This document shows positions 13,720-19,453 of a DNA stretch of 19,453 nt, one piece after another. This DNA is from Oscillospiraceae bacterium (GTDB lineage Bacteria; Bacillota; Clostridia; Oscillospirales; Ruminococcaceae), in contig CAAGDZ010000462.1 of NCBI GenBank assembly GCA_900768735.1, positions 1-19,453 on the forward strand, given 5' to 3'. The translations under genes were made by a program, and so were the position numbers. The notes beneath the pieces were generated by a model. It had not been told where the DNA came from and searched no databases. It worked only from the letters and a program-made list of their open reading frames with translations. Within the stretch, counting starts at the first letter, position 1; each line of letters opens with the position of its first letter.

Positions 13720-15117
13720 ATGTCTCAGAACATAGGCACAGTTGTGCAGATTATCGGCGCGGTACTGGATATCAAGTTTCCCCCCGAGCATCTGCCCAAT
13801 CTGCTCAATGCCATAGAAATCGAACACGAGGGCAAAAAGCTGACCGTTGAGGTTGCACAGCATATCGGTGACGATATAGTGCGCTGTATCGCAATGGGAA
13901 GCACAGACGGTCTTGTCCGCGGTCTGCCTGCTGTTGATACCGGCGCGTCTATCCGCGTCCCTGTCGGCAGAGAAACTCTCGGCAGAATATTCAACCTGCT
14001 CGGCGAGGCGGTAGACAACAAGCCTCAGCCGCAGACAGAAGAAAAATGGGAAATCCACCGTCCCGCTCCGACCTTTGAGGAGCAGGAGGGCTCGACTCAG
14101 GTACTCGAAACGGGTATCAAGGTAGTTGACCTTATCGCGCCTTATCTGAAGGGCGGTAAGATAGGTCTGTTCGGCGGTGCCGGCGTTGGTAAGACGGTTC
14201 TTATCATGGAGCTTATCAACAACATCGCAAAGCAGCACGGCGGTCTGTCGGTATTCACCGGCGTCGGCGAGCGTACCCGTGAGGGTAACGACCTTTACAA
14301 CGAAATGACCGAGTCGGGCGTTATCGAAAAGACGACGCTTGTATACGGTCAGATGAACGAGCCGCCCGGAGCAAGAATGAGAGTTGCTCTGTCGGGACTT
14401 ACCATGGCGGAGTATTTCCGTGACAAAGAGGGACAGGACGTGCTCCTGTTCATAGACAACATATTCAGATTTACCCAGGCAGGCTCGGAGGTTTCCGCTT
14501 TGCTCGGCCGTATGCCGTCAGCGGTTGGTTATCAGCCGACGCTCGCCACCGAAATGGGCGCTTTGCAGGAGCGTATCACCTCTACAAAGAAGGGCTCTAT
14601 CACATCGGTACAGGCGGTATACGTACCTGCCGATGACCTTACCGACCCTGCGCCTGCGACCACGTTCGCACACCTTGACGCAACGACGGTACTTTCGCGT
14701 AACATTTCGTCAATGGGTATCTTCCCCGCTGTTGACCCGCTCGACTCTACCTCCCGCATACTCACCCCCGAAATCGTCGGCGAGGAGCATTATCAGGTAG
14801 CAAGACAGGTACAGTCGATTTTACAGCGCTATAACGAGCTTCAGGATATTATCGCGATACTCGGTATGGACGAGCTGGACGACAACGACAAGCTGACCGT
14901 AGCAAGAGCGAGAAAGATTCAGCGCTTCCTCTCTCAGCCGTTCTCGGTTGCAGAGCAGTTTACGGGTATGCAGGGCAAATATGTACCGCTTAAAGAAACA
15001 ATACGCGGCTTTAAGGAAATTATCGAGGGTAAGCATGATGACCTGCCCGAGTCGGCATTCCTGTTTGTAGGAACGATTGACGAGGCGGTTGAAAAGGCAA
15101 AGGCCGAGGCAAAGTAA
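13720..15117 (+). CDS. atpD: F-type ATP synthase subunit beta
   Basis: The catalytic F1 subunit has 465 residues, normal length. The P-loop GGAGVGKT is at 152-159. The catalytic-Glu segment GERTREGNDLY, Walker B LLFIDNIFRFTQ, GRMPSAVGYQPTL and ALSGLTMAEYFRD are all present. The DELSEED lever reads DELDDND, an acidic variant expected to work. The start ATG 13720 follows AAAGGA at a rather long spacing (about 13 bases). It follows atpG by 37 bases and precedes atpC by 37. Confidence 0.98.
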   Translation: MSQNIGTVVQIIGAVLDIKFPPEHLPNLLNAIEIEHEGKKLTVEVAQHIGDDIVRCIAMGSTDGLVRGLPAVDTGASIRVPVGRETLGRIFNLLGEAVDNKPQPQTEEKWEIHRPAPTFEEQEGSTQVLETGIKVVDLIAPYLKGGKIGLFGGAGVGKTVLIMELINNIAKQHGGLSVFTGVGERTREGNDLYNEMTESGVIEKTTLVYGQMNEPPGARMRVALSGLTMAEYFRDKEGQDVLLFIDNIFRFTQAGSEVSALLGRMPSAVGYQPTLATEMGALQERITSTKKGSITSVQAVYVPADDLTDPAPATTFAHLDATTVLSRNISSMGIFPAVDPLDSTSRILTPEIVGEEHYQVARQVQSILQRYNELQDIIAILGMDELDDNDKLTVARARKIQRFLSQPFSVAEQFTGMQGKYVPLKETIRGFKEIIEGKHDDLPESAFLFVGTIDEAVEKAKAEAK

Positions 15118-15154
15118 GCTCTTGATACAGAAAAACGGGTAAAGGAATGGTCCT

Positions 15155-15562
15155 ATGACACCTTTTAAATTGAAGATACTAACACCCGAGGGTGTTGTTT
15201 TCGACGGAGAAGCCGAAAGCCTTATCGTCCGCACCACGGTCGGTGATAAGGGCATACTCGCAAAGCATGAGCCTTATGTTGCTGCTCTCGGTATCGGTCA
15301 GGCAAAGGTGCGTATTGACGGAAATGTCCGTATCGGTGCTGTTTCCTCGGGTATCGTCGAGGTCACAAAGGAATGTACCACCGTGCTCGCTCAGTCCTTT
15401 GAGTGGGCTGACGAGATTGATGTAGAGCGTGCCGAAAAGGCGCAGAAGCTCGCCGAGGAGCGCATGGAGCAGTACAAGAACGACAAGCGCAACCTTGACA
15501 TTGCCGAGTATAAGCTGAAACGTGCGATAAACAGAATAAACACGGCGAATATAAAATACTGA
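15155..15562 (+). CDS. atpC: F-type ATP synthase subunit epsilon
   Basis: The 135-residue subunit is a regulatory and coupling part of the central stalk. The N-terminal beta-sandwich begins FKLKILTPEGVVFDGEAESLIVRTTVGDKGIL in family register, with the landmarks TPEG, G.ILAKHEP and the SSGIVEV strand. The C-terminal helical hairpin is DVERAEKAQKLAEERM and LKRAINRINTA. It follows atpD with an AAAGGA site. It is the last gene of the operon, with an intrinsic terminator 9 bases after its stop. Confidence 0.96.
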   Translation: MTPFKLKILTPEGVVFDGEAESLIVRTTVGDKGILAKHEPYVAALGIGQAKVRIDGNVRIGAVSSGIVEVTKECTTVLAQSFEWADEIDVERAEKAQKLAEERMEQYKNDKRNLDIAEYKLKRAINRINTANIKY

Positions 15563-15571
15563 TATAGTATT

Positions 15572-15593
15572 CCCCGATGCAAGCGCATCGGGG
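15572..15593 (+). terminator. Terminator of the atp operon
   Basis: CCCCGATGC-AAGC-GCATCGGGG is a perfect 9-bp stem with a 4-base loop, extended by A/T pairs and followed by GTATTATTA. The T-run is modest, but position right after atpC and stem strength support termination or 3'-end stabilisation. Confidence 0.8.
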
Positions 15594-15698
15594 GTATTAT
15601 TATGGCAGACAGCAAGATGCCGCAGGTATTGACAAATGAGACGATGGACTTGTGTTTGAGCAAACCGAGCACACGAGAAAATATCCGGCATAACAGCT

Positions 15699-15725
15699 AA
15701 ACCGCCCACATTTTGTGAGCGGTTT
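15699..15725. terminator. Second, likely bidirectional terminator
   Basis: AAACCGC-C-CAC pairs with GTG-A-GCGGTTT around a short ATTTT loop, with one mismatch. The plus strand continues TTTGTTAT and then a pyrimidine run. It lies between the convergent atp operon and the ANT(6)-like gene (stop at 15744-15742), so it can serve both. On the minus strand the tail is less T-rich. Confidence 0.72.
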
Positions 15726-15741
15726 TTGTTATCCCTTTTTC

Positions 15742-16602
15742 TTATTCCACAGTACGCGGCGTAGCTTTCACCCTGTTCAGCCACAGCATACAGCCCTCAG
15801 CCTCAGCGCTGTTATATTCAAACCCAAGTGCTTTTCCTACCTTTTTTGCGGTTTCGTCAAACAAATCGCACATATTGAATACCGCCTGCCATATACTCTC
15901 GGTCTCGGCGGCGCAGTAGGTTGATAAATACCGCTCCCAGACCTCATCCCCGACAAAGCTTTTAGCATATTTTCCCGATTTTCCGACGCTTGCCGAAAAA
16001 CCGGTGTTTACTCCCGCAAACCACGATATAACCGTCAACAACTGCGGGCGTACATGAAAATCAATCATCTCCAGAGCGTAGCTAAGCTCGCCACGCCACA
16101 GTCCCTTTGCCACATTGTCAAGACACCACCAGAACTCATTGCACACATTGCCGAACTTTTTCTGCGACGGCTTTTTTACATAATAGTAGCTGTCGCTCGG
16201 CTCGCACGGCGGGAGAAAGTTGTCCTTATCCAAAAGTACAATATACATCTGCTCATCAAGGTCATTTTTTATCGCTTTTTGCGTGCAGACATGCAAATCA
16301 AGCCGGTTTCCGTCGGCAAGCTGTATAAGCCAGCCGTAGCAGTTTTCCTTGTCGCTCTCGCCGTCATCGCAGTTTTCGTCGGGGTACTGCATGAAAAGCC
16401 GCTCGCCGAAGCGGTCTATCCAGCTTTTGTCCTCGATAAACGGAGCGGTACTGTCTGCAACATAAACAACATCATAGTCCATGAAAATATCACGCGGCGC
16501 GTTAGGGTTTGCGCGCGAGCCGCCGATATACGCCGCGCGTATTCTGTCATCGTTTTTCGCGGTATTTATTATCAGCTCATACATCTCTTTTTCACTACGC
16601 AT
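15742..16602 (-). CDS. Aminoglycoside 6-adenylyltransferase (ANT(6))-like nucleotidyltransferase
   Basis: The 286-residue protein matches the ANT(6)/AadE family. The N-terminal MRSEKEMYELIINTAKNDDR and nucleotidyltransferase motif GGSRANPN (27-34) precede MDYDVVYV with Asp42 and Asp44 as metal ligands. ELSYALEMIDFHVRPQLL and the GKSGKYAK segment are typical of the C-terminal domain. Family enzymes adenylate streptomycin at position 6, but chromosomal homologues in clostridia may act on other substrates, so resistance is not established. ATG 16602 is chosen because AAGGAG lies 7 bases upstream. It overlaps the end of the GH9 gene by 8 bases, so the two are co-transcribed and probably coupled. 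Confidence 0.88.
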   Translation of the reverse strand: MRSEKEMYELIINTAKNDDRIRAAYIGGSRANPNAPRDIFMDYDVVYVADSTAPFIEDKSWIDRFGERLFMQYPDENCDDGESDKENCYGWLIQLADGNRLDLHVCTQKAIKNDLDEQMYIVLLDKDNFLPPCEPSDSYYYVKKPSQKKFGNVCNEFWWCLDNVAKGLWRGELSYALEMIDFHVRPQLLTVISWFAGVNTGFSASVGKSGKYAKSFVGDEVWERYLSTYCAAETESIWQAVFNMCDLFDETAKKVGKALGFEYNSAEAEGCMLWLNRVKATPRTVE

Positions 16603-18286
16603 GGCTTTCTCCTTTATCGGCAATACCGTTAAAAAAACCGAGTGCAAATATAACGGGTGAGTTCCAGTAAATAGCGACCTCGTTCAGCGAATAAAACGGC
16701 ATCTCGTCGATATAGCACTTCATAGGCGGCGTGCCCTTCGGCAGGCGCGCCTTTGCCTCCGGCTCGCACGGGTTAGAGTTTGGCCCTCCTACCACAAAGC
16801 CGGGCATACATTTTTCTATATTATCGGCGTGGGCGGGGCGCAGGTGGGGAAAATTAGCCGAGTGCTCGCCGAACCCCGTGATATAGCTGTAGCCTGTCGC
16901 ATTTACGCCCAGCAGATAGTCAAGCTGTGCCGCCGCATAATCTCCGTACTCGTCCTTTCCGCTCAGATAATCGGAGATAATAAAGGTCATGGCGGATTTT
17001 CCGACATTCATATTGCAGCCCCAGCAATACTGATATTCTTCCAGAGCGACGAAGTAGCCGCTGCTGTCGGCGGACTGCTTATATCTGCGCGCGTTTTCGT
17101 AAAACGCGTTTTTCATTTTGTCCGATAGCGCTGTATCGGTATTTTCACAGCACAGCAGATAAGCAAGCGAGCCGAGTCCCGACACGCAAGCATACCCAAG
17201 CTCGGCAAGGGGTACGCTGTCAGCGGTGATTTTAAGCGCGTTGTGATAGCTTTCGTCACCGGTCAGCGCGTACAGCTCGGCATTTGCCCAGAAGCGGTTG
17301 TCGGTATCAGAGCGCTCGCCGTAGCTGCCGGTATTACAGCCCTCGGGGTTTTTAAAGCCGACAAAATCAGGGTTTTCTTTAAGCCACCTGTCCGCCCTTA
17401 GTGCCGCCGCGGCAAGTATTTCGGAAAAATCCCTGTCAGCGGCATACACCCTCGCGGCAAGCGCACACACCGCGGCAAAATCCGCAGTCGCCGAGGACGA
17501 AACATCAAAAAGATAAAGCCGTCCCAAGTCCTCCTGCGGCACGACAAATGCCGCGTGATTTTGGGTCGTGACCTTATGCCATACGCCGCCGTCCTCCCTC
17601 TGCATTTTAAGCAGCCACAAAAGCTCATAGCGGCACTCGCAGAGTATATCCGGCATATCGCTTTCGCTCTCGGGGATATTTACATTCTGATTTTTATACA
17701 CATCGGGGAACATGATATAGCCGTACAGCAGATGTGCGACGGTGCAGGCGGCGGCGGTGACATACCGTCCGTAGTCGCCTGCGTCATGCCAGCCGCCGCT
17801 GACATCGTATTCCTTTGCGCTTTTGCTGTCCTTTTCGCTCCACTCCACCGCCTTTGACAAATGGCAGGCGGGGTGGGTGTACTCTCCAGCGTGCTTTTTA
17901 TCAAGCGCACAGCCACACCGCAGAAAATACAGCGCCTTTAACGTATCGTCAAGTGCGTTTTTGTATACACAAGCGGAGATATTAAACGCGGGCGAGCTTT
18001 TTTTGTTTGCAAATACCCGATATTCTCCGTCAGCACAAAGCGGCGAAAAATCGGCAATATACACATCGTCACCTGAACTTTTGTCAAGTCCGAAGTGCAG
18101 TGGTGCGCCCTCAAAAACGACCCTGCCGTTGTTATCCTTTACACAAAAGCTGTCGCACGGCTCGGTGATAACGGCGCGCTTTTTCGAGCGCGGCAGATAG
18201 CCGAGCTGATTTACAAATATATTAAACGGCGGCGTTAAAGCCGCATCTTGCTCACGGCGGCGATTGCCGAAAAGGGTCTTGTTCAT
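16595..18286 (-). CDS. GH9 glycoside hydrolase, predicted cytoplasmic
   Basis: The 563-residue enzyme has an N-terminal Ig-like CelD_N domain (about 22-105, beginning FNIFVNQLGYLP) and a GH9 (alpha/alpha)6 catalytic domain. DVSGGWHDAGDYGRY (161-175) supplies Asp168 and Asp171, LDYLLGVNATGYSYITGFG and PGFVVGGPNSNPC follow, and the catalytic acid is Glu536 in SLNEVAIYW. All catalytic residues are present. There is no signal peptide: the start MNKTLFGNRRREQDAAL is polar, and the protein is Cys-rich. It therefore likely cleaves imported cello-oligosaccharides or related beta-glucans inside the cell rather than polymeric cellulose (inference). The start has a GGAGGA ribosome site. Confidence 0.93.
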   Translation of the reverse strand: MNKTLFGNRRREQDAALTPPFNIFVNQLGYLPRSKKRAVITEPCDSFCVKDNNGRVVFEGAPLHFGLDKSSGDDVYIADFSPLCADGEYRVFANKKSSPAFNISACVYKNALDDTLKALYFLRCGCALDKKHAGEYTHPACHLSKAVEWSEKDSKSAKEYDVSGGWHDAGDYGRYVTAAACTVAHLLYGYIMFPDVYKNQNVNIPESESDMPDILCECRYELLWLLKMQREDGGVWHKVTTQNHAAFVVPQEDLGRLYLFDVSSSATADFAAVCALAARVYAADRDFSEILAAAALRADRWLKENPDFVGFKNPEGCNTGSYGERSDTDNRFWANAELYALTGDESYHNALKITADSVPLAELGYACVSGLGSLAYLLCCENTDTALSDKMKNAFYENARRYKQSADSSGYFVALEEYQYCWGCNMNVGKSAMTFIISDYLSGKDEYGDYAAAQLDYLLGVNATGYSYITGFGEHSANFPHLRPAHADNIEKCMPGFVVGGPNSNPCEPEAKARLPKGTPPMKCYIDEMPFYSLNEVAIYWNSPVIFALGFFNGIADKGESHA

Positions 18287-18348
18287 AAAAGTCCTCCGCG
18301 GTATTGATTTATTTTTACAGTATTGCTTTCTATACCTTTTGTATCTTT

Positions 18349-18377
18349 AGTATAGCAGGAAAATGTTTTAAGTACAA
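18349..18377 (-). promoter_or_regulatory. Sigma-A promoter of the GH9/ANT(6)-like pair
   Basis: The minus strand shows -35 TTGTAC (18377-18372), a 17-base spacer and -10 TATACT (18354-18349), about 63 bases upstream of the GH9 ATG at 18286. Confidence 0.6.
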
Positions 18378-18505
18378 GGGCGGTATTTTGCACAAAAATA
18401 CGGGTGAATTTTTGGATAATAGATATAATTTGACCTGCTGCATAAAATCCTCCCCCGCTTTAATGCGAAAAAATCAAGACATTTCGCCGAAATTTAATAA
18501 ATTAC

Positions 18506-18534
18506 GCATAAAAAGGTAAATTGTGTTAAAAATA
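18506..18534 (+). promoter_or_regulatory. Possible sigma-F/sigma-G-type promoter for the SpoIIQ-like gene
   Basis: GCATA (18506-18510), a 14-base spacer and GTTAAAAATA (18525-18534) loosely match forespore sigma-factor promoters. Start would be about 35 bases before the ATG at 18576. The region is AT-rich, so a chance match is quite possible. Confidence 0.3.
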
Positions 18535-18575
18535 ACCTTGCAGAAAAGTTTTGCCAGATTTGAAAGGAAGTTTAT

Positions 18576-19259
18576 ATGGACAAGATAAAATTTGCAAAGG
18601 TTAAAAGCTTTTTAAAGGGCAAGGGCTTTATCGGTGCGCTGTGTCTTAGTATCGTGGCGATTGGCATCTCAACATATATCGCTTATGACAGTGCGCTCGG
18701 TGACATAGCGTCACAGGAGAGTCTGAGCCCCGAGACCTCGGCGGCGGCAGTTGACAACAATGTCAGCGGCGTGCCGAAATCCGACGAGCAGTCATCGGAT
18801 GCCGTGCAGAGCGACGACAGCTCGGCAGAGCAGGTAAACAACTTTGTCAGCAGTACCGCCGAACGCGTCATGCCGATTGACGGCGAGATAATCACCCCTT
18901 ACAGCAACGGCGAGCTTGTAAAGAGCGAGACCCTCGGCGTATGGAAAACCCATGACGGCATTGACATCGCCGCCGAGTACGGCACAGAGGTAAAATCCGC
19001 TACAGCGGGAGTTGTGACAAGCATAAAGGACGACCCGCTGTGGGGTATATGCGTTGTCATCAACCACTATGACGGTTATGAGGGTCACTATTACGGACTT
19101 GACAAAAATCTGTCGGTAAAGGAACAGACCGAGGTCGAGGCGGGCGAGATAATCGGAAAGACCGCGGCGTTTGACTGCGAGTCAAAAATGGAGCCGCATC
19201 TGCACTTCGGTGTAAAGTGCGACGGAAAGTGGATTGACCCGTCGGAGTTTGTTTGTTAA
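18576..19259 (+). CDS. spoIIQ: Membrane-anchored M23 peptidase, SpoIIQ-like
   Basis: The 227-residue protein has a short basic N-terminus, one membrane helix (about 18-37), a Ser/Asp-rich linker (about 45-95) and a LytM/M23 domain (about 98-225). Motifs are WKTHDGIDIAAEYGT with His126 and Asp130, NHYDGYEGHYYGL, and EPHLHFGV with His208 and His210, so the zinc site is complete. Length, topology and the MPIDGEIITPYS...LGVWKTH context resemble SpoIIQ, the forespore half of the SpoIIIAH-SpoIIQ engulfment channel. The Bacillus subtilis protein has lost a zinc ligand while clostridial ones keep it. A general M23 endopeptidase is the alternative. The ribosome site is GAAAGGAAG. Confidence 0.75.
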   Translation: MDKIKFAKVKSFLKGKGFIGALCLSIVAIGISTYIAYDSALGDIASQESLSPETSAAAVDNNVSGVPKSDEQSSDAVQSDDSSAEQVNNFVSSTAERVMPIDGEIITPYSNGELVKSETLGVWKTHDGIDIAAEYGTEVKSATAGVVTSIKDDPLWGICVVINHYDGYEGHYYGLDKNLSVKEQTEVEAGEIIGKTAAFDCESKMEPHLHFGVKCDGKWIDPSEFVC

Positions 19260-19281
19260 ATCTGCCGGATAAAGCATAAAC

Positions 19282-19313
19282 AACCCGGGAAGGAAAACTC
19301 TCCTTCTCGGGTT
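19282..19313 (+). terminator. Terminator-like hairpin after the M23 peptidase gene
   Basis: A 13-bp stem with one G-U pair (left arm AACCCGGGAAGGA, loop AAACTC) begins 22 bases after the stop. No T-run follows directly; the nearest is at about 19332-19340. It may work as a weak or assisted terminator. Confidence 0.6.
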
Positions 19314-19345
19314 CAGCTTGTCGATAAACCTATATTTTTTCAAAA

Positions 19346-19453
19346 TGGGGTTGAGGGGCGGCAGCCCCCAATAGGGGCGAGGGGCGATAGTCCCCGATAA
19401 ACAGCCCCTTCCCGAGGGGAAGGGGTTTGGGGATGGGGTTAGAGAGTTTGCAC
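19346..19453. repeat. G-rich multi-hairpin intergenic element, open at the window end
   Basis: After an AT-rich spacer the base composition jumps to G/C. Three hairpins follow: GGGGC-GGCA-GCCCC (19355-19368), GGGG/CCCC (19381-19384 with 19392-19395), and CCCCTTCCC-GAG-GGGAAGGGG (19405-19425). Four GGGG tracts at 19416-19419, 19422-19425, 19429-19432 and 19435-19438 have loops of 2, 3 and 2 bases, an ideal G-quadruplex motif that shares bases with the third hairpin. Composition unlike nearby genes suggests a dispersed palindromic repeat. No protein-coding potential is seen. Confidence 0.6.

Noticed and set aside
11454..14238. Minus-strand frames opposite atpA and atpG/atpD (for example 11454-11924 and 13648-14238)
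   Set aside because: They lie wholly or mainly opposite highly conserved ATP synthase genes and show no family signature or ribosome site.
15602..15700. A 32-codon plus-strand frame after the atp terminator
   Set aside because: It has no clear ribosome site at proper spacing, lies between two terminators, and its product (starting MADSKMPQVL) is not recognisable. A remnant of an older gene is possible but unsupported.
16054..16632. A 192-codon plus-strand frame opposite the ANT(6)-like gene
   Set aside because: It is antisense to a gene with clear nucleotidyltransferase motifs and has no ribosome site.
18304..18519. A 71-codon plus-strand frame in the GH9-SpoIIQ gap
   Set aside because: It overlaps the GH9 promoter, has no ribosome site and has the residue makeup of translated AT-rich intergenic DNA.

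Overview
The window reads as chromosomal DNA from an anaerobic, Gram-positive, spore-forming member of the Clostridia, most likely Oscillospiraceae/Ruminococcaceae (gut or rumen type). This is inferred from strong AAGGAGG-like ribosome sites, sigma-A promoters with 17-base spacers, a DUF6062-type protein, a SpoIIQ-like peptidase, a GH9 glycosidase, a surface protein with a gut-clostridial sorting-type tail, and the classic atp gene order. No rRNA, tRNA, CRISPR array or insertion sequence was seen.

Layout. (1) Positions 1-3640, minus strand: a secreted protein with two lamin-tail-like domains, cut by the window edge, and a signal-peptide surface protein with an xPTTD repeat stalk, a C-terminal anchor and a strong intrinsic terminator. 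(2) Positions 3640-6186, minus strand: a compact four-gene cluster reading, in transcription order, OGG1-type 8-oxoguanine glycosylase, uracil-DNA glycosylase, a metallophosphoesterase-fold protein with altered metal-site residues, and a YdbC/PC4-like ssDNA-binding protein. It looks like a base-excision-repair operon. (3) Positions 6415-7119, plus: a DUF6062-like double Cys/His-motif protein whose candidate promoter overlaps that of the repair cluster.

(4) Positions 7177-15593, plus: a long ATP synthase operon. A good sigma-A promoter precedes a membrane-anchored extracytoplasmic protein, an AtpZ-like and an AtpI-like membrane protein, then atpB, atpE, atpF, atpH, atpA, a 40-residue single-TM microprotein, atpG, atpD and atpC, ending in a terminator. 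The c subunit carries Glu31 and Glu64, the two-carboxylate arrangement known from the Na+-driven rotor of Fusobacterium nucleatum, so the enzyme may be Na+-coupled. An extended -10 promoter and a structured leader separate atpB from atpE.

(5) Positions 15742-18286, minus: a GH9 glycosidase without a signal peptide, whose last codons overlap the start of an ANT(6)-like adenylyltransferase gene. (6) Positions 18576-19259, plus: a membrane-anchored M23 peptidase resembling SpoIIQ, preceded by a weak sigma-F/G-like promoter match. (7) Positions 19282-19453: a terminator-like hairpin followed by a G-rich multi-hairpin element that contains a near-ideal four-tract G-quadruplex motif.

The best candidates for new biology are the atp-operon accessory proteins (the 40-residue TM peptide and the membrane-anchored first gene) together with the two-carboxylate c ring, and the degenerate phosphoesterase in the repair cluster.
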